From positions 17,485 through 81,484 of the forward strand of contig JBNRMS010000017.1 of the NCBI GenBank assembly GCA_050309735.1: DNA of 64,000 nucleotides, given 5' to 3'. This document shows positions 23,864 to 31,879 of this stretch, one piece after another. Position numbers and translations under genes: made by a program. Position 1 is the first letter of the stretch; the number at the start of each line of letters is the position of its first letter. The notes below the pieces were generated by a model. The model did not search any database and was not told where the DNA came from. It worked only from the letters and a program-made list of their open reading frames with translations. Source of the stretch: UMGS1002 sp050309735 (GTDB taxonomy: Bacteria > Bacillota > Clostridia > Oscillospirales > CAG-272).

Positions 23864-25693
23864 ATGAATAAGAAAAACACCGCAAATATCCTTGCCGCAC
23901 TGCTTGCACTTTTGCTGCTCACCCTGCCTCTTTCGTCCTGCGCTGGGGATGGGGCAGACGGGCTCTCGGCCTATGAAATTGCTCTGAAGAAGGGAATGAC
24001 AACGGCTCGATCCGAGGAGGAGTGGCTGGCAACCCTTCGGGGCGAGGCGGGAAAATCTGCCTATGAGCTTGCCGTGGGCGCCGGATTTGAGGGAACGCTT
24101 GAGGAGTGGCTCGCCTCGCTGCGCGGCGCCGATGGCAAGGACGGCGCCGACGGCAAGGACGGTGCGAGCGGGAAATCGGCATACGAGGTGGCTGTTGCTG
24201 CGGGCTATACCCGAACCGAGGCAGAGTGGGTGGCAGAGTTGCTCGGCTCGCGTACCGAGCCCGGCACCGGCACCGGTGTAGGCATCTCGACAGTTTACAT
24301 AAACGCCGAGAAGCATCTCATAGTGCGCCTGACAAACAACACGATAATCGATGCGGGATATGTCGGGGCGAACCCCGGCTCGTCGGGCGTCACCGGCGGG
24401 CAGACCGACCCTGCAATCGGAACTATTGACAGCGAGGGATACACTATTGTCAACCAAACAGTGGCTGTTATTGCTGGAAATCTCAATCTGCGCTCCTCGC
24501 CCGATTCGTTGAGCAGCGCGAATATCCTTAAGGTTTTGAGCGAAGGCGATGAGCTTGTCCGAGTCGGCATAGGAACGGGAGACATCACATGGAGCAAGAT
24601 AATGTATGAGGGAAAGGTCTGTTATGCGTCGACAAGATACCTTGAGGTTGTGTCGCGCACGGGAGATATTGATTTGACGGGGATTGAAATTCCTAAGGTC
24701 AATCTGATGGATTCGTATACGCTCATGGTCGGCGTAAAGACCTGCTTTGTGATCGACCAGTTCACCGTGGGCTTATCGTCGGATATGTATCCCTCTTTCA
24801 CCTACAGCGGAACCGGCACAAAGCAAATGACCGCAGGCTCGCTTGCCATAACTCCGACAGTTGCCGAGACGGCCGACCTCGTCTTTAATATACGCAAATA
24901 TATTAACGGCAACCTGACGGTTATCTATTCAAAAAATGTCAAGCTTATCTCAATAAGTCCCCAGAATCTGTCGCTCAGAGGACTTATTATCGGCGACAGC
25001 CGGATATCGGACGGAACTATTGTAGACACGCTCAAGTCAAGTATGTCCTCCTCGCTGACCCTTATCGGAACACTCAAAACCGGCTCGGGCAATGCCCACG
25101 AGGGGAGGGGGGCGTGGTCAGCTGCCAATTATGCGACCTATTCAAAGACCTCAACCTCAAACAACCCCTTCTACAATCCCGCAAAAAGCAAATTTGATTT
25201 TGCCTATTATCTGACAAGCACATCGCAGCCGGCGCCCGATTTTGTTGTCTTTAATCTCGGCGCCAACGATAATTATAACTCGCTCTCGATAGTTTACTAT
25301 CGGGATATGGTAGACTCAATTCTTGATTACAATAATTCGTCGGGCAAATCTGTCAAAATTCTGATAATGACCGAATATCTCGCCCCGCTCGACGGCTATA
25401 TTCTCTCGGCAGGGAACCCCGATATCGCACTGAAGCGCGAGCTGCAATTTGAATATTTCAATATGCAGTTTGCCGCCTTCGGAGGGCGCGAGAGCGAGGG
25501 GATTTATCTTGTTCCCACCCATATCGCGGTAGACAACACGACCGACCGGATAACCTCGGATGCCATGGTTTCAACCCGGGCTGGCGTCTATGTTAAGGCG
25601 ATAAGCGATATAATTCACCTCTCGGCCTCGGGTTATAAGAAGGAGGCAGATGTGCTTCGCGGATATATTAACTCAATATTTGCGGCAAATTAA
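23864..25693 (+). CDS. Lipoprotein with repeat linker, SH3-like domain and SGNH hydrolase domain
   Basis: 609 aa. Lipobox LSSC near residue 26. Residues about 30-130 hold three repeats of the form GKSAYE-A-GxxxTEEEWLASL followed by collagen-like GADGKDGADGKDG. A bacterial SH3-like domain (about 190-255, NLNLRSSPDS) may bind cell wall. The C-terminal SGNH/GDSL-type hydrolase has block I LIIGDSRISD, block III LGANDNY and block V DIIHLSASGY (catalytic Ser, Asp, His). It should act outside the cell as an esterase, for instance on acetylated glycans (inference). The start follows a variant of the recurrent start-site element. Confidence 0.88.
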   Translation: MNKKNTANILAALLALLLLTLPLSSCAGDGADGLSAYEIALKKGMTTARSEEEWLATLRGEAGKSAYELAVGAGFEGTLEEWLASLRGADGKDGADGKDGASGKSAYEVAVAAGYTRTEAEWVAELLGSRTEPGTGTGVGISTVYINAEKHLIVRLTNNTIIDAGYVGANPGSSGVTGGQTDPAIGTIDSEGYTIVNQTVAVIAGNLNLRSSPDSLSSANILKVLSEGDELVRVGIGTGDITWSKIMYEGKVCYASTRYLEVVSRTGDIDLTGIEIPKVNLMDSYTLMVGVKTCFVIDQFTVGLSSDMYPSFTYSGTGTKQMTAGSLAITPTVAETADLVFNIRKYINGNLTVIYSKNVKLISISPQNLSLRGLIIGDSRISDGTIVDTLKSSMSSSLTLIGTLKTGSGNAHEGRGAWSAANYATYSKTSTSNNPFYNPAKSKFDFAYYLTSTSQPAPDFVVFNLGANDNYNSLSIVYYRDMVDSILDYNNSSGKSVKILIMTEYLAPLDGYILSAGNPDIALKRELQFEYFNMQFAAFGGRESEGIYLVPTHIAVDNTTDRITSDAMVSTRAGVYVKAISDIIHLSASGYKKEADVLRGYINSIFAAN

Positions 25694-25725
25694 CAGTGCG
25701 TTCACAGGCAGGGCAAAGACCGGCA

Positions 25726-25754
25726 TTGACAAAAGACGCTTTTCGGGGTAAAAT
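25726..25754 (+). promoter_or_regulatory. sigma-A promoter of LRR lipoprotein gene
   Basis: TTGACA (25726-25731), 17-bp spacer, TAAAAT (25749-25754), within the 100-bp gap after the SGNH gene. Confidence 0.75.
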
Positions 25755-25794
25755 AAGCTCAAGCACACTCTTTTATGTTAAGGAAATTATTAAA

Positions 25795-26901
25795 ATGAAA
25801 AAAATCGCTCTATTTATAATTGCGGCTCTTCTCCTGGTGGCCACCCTCGCCTCGTGCGGCACCGACCGAGGTGAGGGCAAAGACGAAACCGACATATATG
25901 ATTTGATTGACAGCATATCTCGCGCACTTGAGGACGGTTCTTATAACACCTCGCCCGGCATAATCACTCCCGAGCTTGAGTTTCGGGCATATGATTCCTA
26001 TGCCGAGGTTATCGGCTGCAAAAACGCGATAGGAGAAGTCGAGATTCCGGGCGAATATGAGGGAAAACCCGTGACCAAAATCGCCGCCGAGGCCTTCGCC
26101 GATTCGCGCAGCATAACAATGATAAGACTGCCCGAGGGGCTTCTTGAAATTGGCGACAAAGCTTTCTTCGGCTGCGTGTCGATTGCCGAAATAATAATAC
26201 CCGACACTGTTAAAAAAATCGGAGACTATGCCTTCTTCGGTTGCTTTGCTCTCGGTTCGGTCGAGCTTGGCGCCGGCGTTGAAACTATCGGCACCGAAGC
26301 TCTCGGATACTGCTTGTCGCTCTCGCAAATAAAGGTGGACGTGTCAAATGCCGCTTATTCGGATATCGACGGCGTGCTTATGAGCGCCGACAAAACAGTG
26401 CTTGTTTCTTACCCGGCCGGGAAGCCCGGCGGAGAATACACCATACCCGACGGCGTTTTAACCGTCAATAATTTCGCCTTTGCCTATGCGCAGAATCTTG
26501 TGCATATAACAGTTGGCGACACGGTTAACTCGCTTGGCGACAACACCTTCCGCCAGTGCGCGGCGCTCGAGAGCGCAACCCTTGGGAGCGGACTTACCCA
26601 TATCGGAGCCAACACCTTTGTGAGCTGCACATCACTTACAAAACTCACCATATCCGAGGGCGCTGTGACAATAGGATATCTTGACGGCGAGGCCGAGCGC
26701 GGCGGCAGTTTCTCGGGCTGCGTGGCTCTTGCCGAGATAAATCTGCCCTCAACCATCACTGCAATCTATGCTCAAAGCTTTAGCGATTGCAAAGCTCTTA
26801 AAACAATAAATTTCGCCGGCAGCTCTTCTGATTGGAATGCGATAACCCGCGGCGCCGGAAACGACGCTCTGAGTTCGGCTTCGGTTAATTACGGAAAGTA
26901 A
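25795..26901 (+). CDS. BspA-type leucine-rich-repeat lipoprotein
   Basis: 368 aa. Signal peptide with lipobox LASC, then about seven LRR_5 (Treponema pallidum/BspA-type) repeats of 23 residues, of the pattern LPEGLLEIGDKAFFGCVSI, IPDTVKKIGDYAFFGC. Such surface proteins bind host or matrix proteins or other cells. ATG at 25795 begins a clear signal peptide (MKKIALFIIAALL); a GTG at 25696 in frame lies upstream of the predicted promoter and is not used. Terminator follows at 26921. Confidence 0.92.
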   Translation: MKKIALFIIAALLLVATLASCGTDRGEGKDETDIYDLIDSISRALEDGSYNTSPGIITPELEFRAYDSYAEVIGCKNAIGEVEIPGEYEGKPVTKIAAEAFADSRSITMIRLPEGLLEIGDKAFFGCVSIAEIIIPDTVKKIGDYAFFGCFALGSVELGAGVETIGTEALGYCLSLSQIKVDVSNAAYSDIDGVLMSADKTVLVSYPAGKPGGEYTIPDGVLTVNNFAFAYAQNLVHITVGDTVNSLGDNTFRQCAALESATLGSGLTHIGANTFVSCTSLTKLTISEGAVTIGYLDGEAERGGSFSGCVALAEINLPSTITAIYAQSFSDCKALKTINFAGSSSDWNAITRGAGNDALSSASVNYGK

Positions 26902-26920
26902 GCCCGAGGGAGATGCTGAG

Positions 26921-26957
26921 GGCCGGGGGGAACTTTAAGGAAAAGTTCCCCCCGGCC
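26921..26957 (+). terminator. Terminator-like hairpin after LRR gene
   Basis: 16-bp GC-rich stem GGCCGGGGGGAACTTT with its complement, 5-nt loop; T-rich only after about 10 nt. Belongs to a family of GGGAACTT hairpins in this window. The rest of 26958-27156 shows nothing. Confidence 0.7.
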
Positions 26958-27156
26958 CCTCGCTTTGTCGCTTTGTTTTTGTCTGTCTCTGTCCGGATTT
27001 GAGGCATGATGCAAAGCGACGGGCTTTTGGGAGTGCCTTAGATAAAAAACCGAGAACAAAACTGAGAATAAAACTGTTTGCCATCAATGAATGAAATACG
27101 CTTAAAGGATGAGAAAATAGCATATGACAGCAAAACAAGAACAAGTCCTATAATCC

Positions 27157-27185
27157 TTGACATTGCATATCAATATTGTTATAAT
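27157..27185 (+). promoter_or_regulatory. Consensus sigma-A promoter of kinase/ParB-like gene
   Basis: TTGACA (27157-27162), 17-bp spacer, TATAAT (27180-27185). Confidence 0.9.
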
Positions 27186-27229
27186 ATATATCTATCATCA
27201 AAAAATCTGACACAAAAGGGAGGCCGTAT

Positions 27230-27979
27230 ATGCACATAACGATCACCGGAAAAACCGGCAGCGGAAAGACCACCATCAGCAAACTCATCCGCGACGAAAT
27301 GGGCTATGAGCGCTATAGCACGGGCGAATATTTGCGTGAGATCGCTCAAAAGATGGGTGTCGATATGGTACAAATGAACCAGATAACAAAAGACGACCTC
27401 TCATATGACCGGCTTATAGACAGTGCCGTAGAGCGCATTTCAAAGGAGCGCGCCGGTGACAATATAATCTTCGATTCGCGCATGGCATGGCATTTCGCGG
27501 GTGACAGCTTCCGCATATTTATCACGATTGACCCCGATATCGCTGGGCGACGGGTTTTTGATGACCCGCGCGCTGAAGAGCCCTACAAAAGCCCCGAGGA
27601 AGCGACGCTCCAGCTAAAGCGTCGGAGCGAGGCCGAAAATATGCGCTTCCGCACGATATACGGTGTTGATAACTTCGATTACGCGAACTTTGATCTTATT
27701 ATTGACTCAACCTATGCCGAGCTCCCGGACTATATCCCTATAATAAAAGATTCGCTCGCCGCCTATACGGCAGACCGCGAAAACTACCGGCGCCGCATAT
27801 ATATTTCTCCCAAGGCGCTCTACCCTGTTGAGCACTGCTGCACCGGCGGGGGCCGAGAAATCATAATAGTCCCCTATCGTGACAAGCACTATATTGTCTC
27901 TGGCCATGCTCGCGTTACAGAGGCGCTCCGAGCCGGCGAAAAATATGTCGTCGCCGATATTCCCGGGGAGAACATTTGA
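27230..27979 (+). CDS. Cytidylate-kinase-like P-loop protein with C-terminal ParB-like segment
   Basis: 249 aa. Residues 1-185 form a P-loop nucleoside-monophosphate-kinase fold: Walker A GKTGSGKTT, then STGEYLR, FDSRMAWHF and ITIDPDIAGRRVF, close to the cytidylate_kin2 group. Residues about 185-249 (YISPKALYPVEH, then KHYIVSGHARVTEALRAGE) resemble the core of ParB/sulfiredoxin-type domains, where GHxRxxAAxxAG is typical. I know of no named family with this fusion. SD GGGAGG. Monocistronic from a strong promoter. A kinase of a nucleotide-like or small substrate is likely; exact reaction unknown. Confidence 0.75.
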   Translation: MHITITGKTGSGKTTISKLIRDEMGYERYSTGEYLREIAQKMGVDMVQMNQITKDDLSYDRLIDSAVERISKERAGDNIIFDSRMAWHFAGDSFRIFITIDPDIAGRRVFDDPRAEEPYKSPEEATLQLKRRSEAENMRFRTIYGVDNFDYANFDLIIDSTYAELPDYIPIIKDSLAAYTADRENYRRRIYISPKALYPVEHCCTGGGREIIIVPYRDKHYIVSGHARVTEALRAGEKYVVADIPGENI

Positions 27980-28115
27980 AATAAAACAGTTTTTTCAAAC
28001 AAAGCGCGATTGCCTGCAAGGCATGATTATTAAGTGAATAAAGAATTGCGGACATGGGTTCGCGCTTTCTTTGGGCAAAAAACACTTTGACGCGCTGAAT
28101 TGTTACAACGCTATC

Positions 28116-28144
28116 TTGACAACCGTTTAAATTTGTAGTAAACT
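28116..28144 (+). promoter_or_regulatory. sigma-A promoter of amino acid ABC operon
   Basis: TTGACA (28116-28121), 17-bp spacer, TAAACT (28139-28144). Confidence 0.75.
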
Positions 28145-28212
28145 ATATTCAACTGTGCCGGGCTGCTGTCTGGGTGCAAATACATTTTTATTTAGAAGGT
28201 ATGGTTATAGTT

Positions 28213-29019
28213 ATGAAACGTATTTTTTCTTTTGTTTTTGCTTGCATTTTCCTCGCGGGCATTCTCGTCTCTTGCGCAGGTTCGGACTCTGACTACGGCG
28301 AGATAAAGAAGGCCGGAAAGCTGGTGATAGGCATCACCATTTATAAGCCCATGAATTATTATGAGAGCGACGGCAAAACTCTGACCGGTTTTGACACCGA
28401 ATTCGCAAAGGCCGTTTGCGAGAAGCTTGAGATAGAGCCGGTTTTCCAGGTTATCGACTGGGATATGAAGGAGACCGAGCTTAAGGCGAGAAATATAGAC
28501 GCTATCTGGAACGGTCTTACCGTTACCGAGGAGCGCCGCGAAAATATGGACTTCACCAATACATATCTCTTCAACCGCCAGTGCGTCGTTATAAACAAGA
28601 AGGACGCCGATAAATTCGCCACATCGGCGGGTCTTGTTGGTGCGCTTGTGACTGCTGAGGGCGGTTCGGCCGGCGAGAGTGCGATTGAGGCAGACGAGAA
28701 TCTCTCAAAGGCAAATTACACCGCTTCCTCCTCGCAGTCTGAAGCCCTTGTTGCTCTGAACGCCGGCAACTTTGACGCCGTTGTGCTCGACTATACGCTT
28801 GCCAGAGCCAGTGTCGGCAAGGGAGATTATACCGATCTTATGATAGTTGAGGAAATTGAGCTTGAGGACGAGGAGTACGCAATTGGCTTCCGCGTCGGCT
28901 CGGATATGACAGAGAAGGTCAACGCCATTATCGACGAGCTTATAGCCGACGGAACTCTTGCCGCCATTGCCGCCAAATACGATATGACAGAGCTTTACGA
29001 GGCGGCTGTTTCAAAATAA
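28213..29019 (+). CDS. Polar amino acid ABC transporter, substrate-binding lipoprotein
   Basis: 268 aa. Lipobox LVSC near residue 20; mature part is a type II periplasmic-binding fold of SBP family 3 (GKLVIGITIYKPMNYYE, FDTEFAKAVCEKL, WNGLTVTEERRENMDFTNTY, FDAVVLDYTLA). Delivers an amino acid (Gln, Glu, Cys, His or aromatic type) to the permease next door. Start ATG 28213 lies in a copy of the recurrent start-site element (AGAAGG, T, ATGGTTATA, GTT, ATG at 28194-28215). Confidence 0.93.
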   Translation: MKRIFSFVFACIFLAGILVSCAGSDSDYGEIKKAGKLVIGITIYKPMNYYESDGKTLTGFDTEFAKAVCEKLEIEPVFQVIDWDMKETELKARNIDAIWNGLTVTEERRENMDFTNTYLFNRQCVVINKKDADKFATSAGLVGALVTAEGGSAGESAIEADENLSKANYTASSSQSEALVALNAGNFDAVVLDYTLARASVGKGDYTDLMIVEEIELEDEEYAIGFRVGSDMTEKVNAIIDELIADGTLAAIAAKYDMTELYEAAVSK

Positions 29020-29081
29020 GGCGCAGGGTGCGCTCTTGCATAATCTAAAAAGAAAAATAAACGCAAAGTTGATGTTATAAA

Positions 29082-29762
29082 ATGAGTTTTTGGGAAATTA
29101 CCCTTTTTCTGCTTGAGGGATTCGGCACCACGCTGCTGCTCTTCGCGCTGACGCTGGTTATGTCGCTCCCCCTCGGCCTTGTTTTCACCTTCGGTGCGAT
29201 GTGTCGCTTCAAGCCACTGCGCTGGCTGACGCGGGGGTTTGTCTACATAATCCGCGGAACTCCGCTTCTTCTTCAGCTTATGATAGTGGTTTATCTTCCC
29301 GGCCTTGCCCTCGGTCACCCGCTTACGCGCTGGCCGATTTTTGGCGGGAATGTGGCCCTGGCATATTTCACAGGGGTGCTTTTCGGTTTCGTTATAAATT
29401 ACGCCTGCTACTTCTCAGAGATATACCGCGGCGGCATCGAAAATATTCCGCGCGGACAGTTTGAGGCGGGGCAGGTTCTGGGGATGACCAAATCTCAAAT
29501 TTTCTTCCGCGTGGTTCTCCTGCAGGTGATAAAAAACATTCTCACCCCCATCTCGAATGAGACAATCACCCTTGTCAAAGACACTGCGCTCGCGCGCACA
29601 CTGTCGGTTGTCGAGATTCTCTTTTGCGCCGAACAGGTGCTTGTCGCCGAATTTATCATCTGGCCGCTTTTCTATACAGGTCTCTTCTATCTCGCCTTCA
29701 ACACTCTGCTGACCATTTTTTTCAACTATTTTGAGAAGAAGCTCAGCGTTTTCCGTGCATAA
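29082..29762 (+). CDS. Polar amino acid ABC transporter permease
   Basis: 226 aa with five hydrophobic segments, HisM/GlnP type. The EAA loop for ATPase contact is seen as GQFEAGQVLGMTKSQIFFRVVL. One permease only, so it should act as a homodimer. 62 bp after the binding protein and 20 bp before the ATPase gene; one operon 28213-30598. Confidence 0.93.
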   Translation: MSFWEITLFLLEGFGTTLLLFALTLVMSLPLGLVFTFGAMCRFKPLRWLTRGFVYIIRGTPLLLQLMIVVYLPGLALGHPLTRWPIFGGNVALAYFTGVLFGFVINYACYFSEIYRGGIENIPRGQFEAGQVLGMTKSQIFFRVVLLQVIKNILTPISNETITLVKDTALARTLSVVEILFCAEQVLVAEFIIWPLFYTGLFYLAFNTLLTIFFNYFEKKLSVFRA

Positions 29763-29782
29763 GGCCAAGGGAGGTGAGAGTA

Positions 29783-30598
29783 ATGCCGATACTTGAAGTT
29801 AAAAACCTGCAAAAACATTTCGACGACACCGATGTGCTGAAAAATATCAGCTTCACGCTTGAGCGGGGTGAGGTTCTTGCCATCATCGGCTCGTCGGGGA
29901 GCGGGAAGACAACCCTGCTCCGCTGCCTGAATTTCCTTGTCCGGCCCGATAGGGGGCAGATTTATGTCAACGACAAACTGCTGCTCGACGCCGACGACAA
30001 AAACACGCAGAACGAGGACGAGATACGCCGCAACCGGCTGCATTTCGGACTGGTCTTTCAGGCTTTCAACCTTTTCCCGCAGTACACCGTAAAACAAAAT
30101 ATAACCCTTGCACCCACACTTGCCCTTAGAGACGAGATAAGGGCGATAAGAGCCGAGGAGGGTGCGTCTTTTGCGAGGGCTCACCGCGCAGAGCGGTACA
30201 GAGAGATAGACGCCAAGGCAGATGCCCTGCTTGAGCGCGTCGGCCTGACCTCTAAGCAAAATGCCTATCCCTGCCAGCTCTCGGGCGGACAGCAGCAGCG
30301 CGTGGCAATCGCCCGCGCGCTCGCCATGACCCCCGACATACTCTGCTTCGACGAGCCGACCTCGGCTCTTGACCCAGAGTTAACCGGAGAGGTTCTCTCG
30401 GTTATCCGCGGCCTTAAGTCGACAGACAGTACAATGATTGTCGTAACCCACGAAATGGAGTTCGCTAAAAATGTCGCTGATAAAGTAATATTTATGTCAG
30501 ACGGGGTAATTGCCGAGGAGGGCCCTCCCGCCGAGCTTTTCAACAACCCCAAAACCCCCGCGCTGCAGGGCTTTCTCAAGCGTGCGGGCGATGCTTGA
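29783..30598 (+). CDS. Polar amino acid ABC transporter ATP-binding protein
   Basis: 271 aa, GlnQ/HisP type. Walker A GSSGSGKTT, Q-loop VFQAFNLFPQ, signature LSGGQQQRVAIARAL, Walker B CFDEPTSALD, switch His THEM. Odd: between Q-loop and signature there is an insertion of about 25 charged residues (around RAIRAEEGASFARAHRAE) that GlnQ homologues lack. ATG 29783 follows GGAGGTGA; an in-frame GTG at 29774 overlaps the SD and is unlikely. Confidence 0.94.
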   Translation: MPILEVKNLQKHFDDTDVLKNISFTLERGEVLAIIGSSGSGKTTLLRCLNFLVRPDRGQIYVNDKLLLDADDKNTQNEDEIRRNRLHFGLVFQAFNLFPQYTVKQNITLAPTLALRDEIRAIRAEEGASFARAHRAERYREIDAKADALLERVGLTSKQNAYPCQLSGGQQQRVAIARALAMTPDILCFDEPTSALDPELTGEVLSVIRGLKSTDSTMIVVTHEMEFAKNVADKVIFMSDGVIAEEGPPAELFNNPKTPALQGFLKRAGDA

Positions 30599-30680
30599 TA
30601 GTGAGCGGGCTGTTTTTCGCTATTTATCATTTTTCATGTCTGAATCAATATAGTATAAACCAAAAAACAGGAGAGTTCCC

Positions 30681-31523
30681 ATGTCAGAATCAATCCGCAT
30701 GGTAGTCAAAATAGGCTCGATGGCCCTCATTCGCAAAGAGGAAAACGACATCGACTATAATATAATATCCCGCCTTGGCCGCGAGCTCGCTCCGGGCGAT
30801 ATACTTGTCTCCTCGGGAGCCACCGAAATCGGGCGCCTTGACTATATAAAGCGCACAGGCACCTCGCTTGTCGGCGACCCCGACGAGGATAAAACCGACT
30901 ATGCCGCCCAAGGGCAGGTCATTCTGATGTCGCATTATCGCCAGTTTATAAAGCCTGAATATTCGGTGCGCCAGGTTTTAGTCGAGCACACACATTTCAA
31001 CCGTCCGGAGAAGCGCGCCCATATAGCCTCGCTCCTTCGGCGCGCCGCCGGGCAGGGCGCGATACCTATTATAAATTATAACGACCCGGTGTCGGACGAG
31101 GAAAACCGCAAAATGGAGCTGTCGGCGCTGCGCCATGAGGCCGAGGGGATTGTTGAGTGTGTCGATAACGACGAAACCGCGGCTGCCGTGGCAGACCTTG
31201 TCGGAGCAAAACTCCTTGTTATTCTGACCTCCACCGAGGGAATATATAAAGACCCCGCAGACCCGTCGACACTGGTGCGTGAGGTTACCGGAAAAACCCC
31301 GGATGAGCTTGAGCAAAACATCCGCCTCTTGCAAGAGAGCTGTGTCGGCGCAAGCCGAGCGGGGGCGCACGGTGCAAGGGCAAAGCTTGAATACATGATT
31401 ATGCCGGCGCGACGGGGCACCCGAATTATAATAGCCCATTCGCGACACCCTCTCTCGGGCCTGATAAAGGGCAGCATACCCTGCACAAGGATAGGTCTGG
31501 CAGACAACAGTTACAACGATTGA
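30681..31523 (+). CDS. Amino acid kinase, glutamate-5-kinase-like, no PUA domain
   Basis: 280 aa, carbamate/aspartate/glutamate kinase fold. Seen: N-terminal VKIGSMALIR, VSSGATEIGRL, the acidic substrate region INYNDPVSDEEN, DNDETAAAVADLVGAKLLVILTS and a C-terminal GARAKLEYM segment (family GMxxKxxAA). ProB would make glutamate-5-phosphate for proline synthesis, but the family GTGGM motif is replaced by HGARAK and no proA is adjacent, so it could be another acyl-phosphate or nucleoside kinase. SD AGGAG. Terminator at 31582. Confidence 0.75.
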   Translation: MSESIRMVVKIGSMALIRKEENDIDYNIISRLGRELAPGDILVSSGATEIGRLDYIKRTGTSLVGDPDEDKTDYAAQGQVILMSHYRQFIKPEYSVRQVLVEHTHFNRPEKRAHIASLLRRAAGQGAIPIINYNDPVSDEENRKMELSALRHEAEGIVECVDNDETAAAVADLVGAKLLVILTSTEGIYKDPADPSTLVREVTGKTPDELEQNIRLLQESCVGASRAGAHGARAKLEYMIMPARRGTRIIIAHSRHPLSGLIKGSIPCTRIGLADNSYND

Positions 31524-31581
31524 TTAAATTATTTAAACTATATAAAAGACATGGCGAAATTTGCCACCTACCCGGACAAAC

Positions 31582-31617
31582 AAGCCGTTCAGTGCGATAG
31601 GGCATTGAACGGCTTTT
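31582..31617 (+). terminator. Terminator of glutamate-5-kinase-like gene
   Basis: 10-bp stem AAGCCGTTCA/TGAACGGCTT with 14-nt loop, followed by TT and A/T-rich DNA. Confidence 0.75.
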
Positions 31618-31701
31618 ACTTATCAGGGTAAAAACAGGATGGCTTTATGCTATTAATATTTCAATTATATTGTCAGCAATGCATAAATCAAAAAATACAA
31701 T

Positions 31702-31730
31702 TTGACTTTTTATGTGAAATATTATATAAT
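31702..31730 (+). promoter_or_regulatory. Promoter of citrate synthase gene, -10 inside repeat end
   Basis: TTGACT (31702-31707), 17-bp spacer, TATAAT (31725-31730). The -10 forms the outer end of MITE-like repeat R3, so the repeat becomes the 5' leader. Confidence 0.75.
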
Positions 31731-31822
31731 ATGCACATTGGCAGCTTTCGAAGAAAGCTGCGATGTCGTAACGGCGAGCTAGGGCATGGGAGAAATTCAC
31801 TTGCGACTATGATATACATTAT
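31725..31822 (-). repeat. MITE-like repeat R3 (inverted relative to R1/R2)
   Basis: Minus-strand reading matches R1: ATCATAGTCGCAAGTGAATT, TCTCCC, a variable middle, ACGACATCGCAGCTTTC, GAAAGCTG, and GTGCATATTAT. The hairpin arms CAGCTTTC/GAAAGCTG are identical to R1, but the 3-nt loop is inverted (GAA against TTC). Lies wholly in the citrate synthase leader. Confidence 0.85.
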
Positions 31823-31879
31823 TATTTTTTTCAGACTCGCGTTTTGCGTGATAAGATTACAGTTTACGGAGGTAAAAGT

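Noticed and set aside
25696..25794. N-terminal extension of the LRR lipoprotein from GTG
   Set aside because: Contains the gene's own promoter and no signal sequence; ATG 25795 begins the signal peptide.
28174..28212. Upstream start for the amino acid binding protein
   Set aside because: Would lengthen the n-region without an SD; 28213 starts a normal lipoprotein signal.
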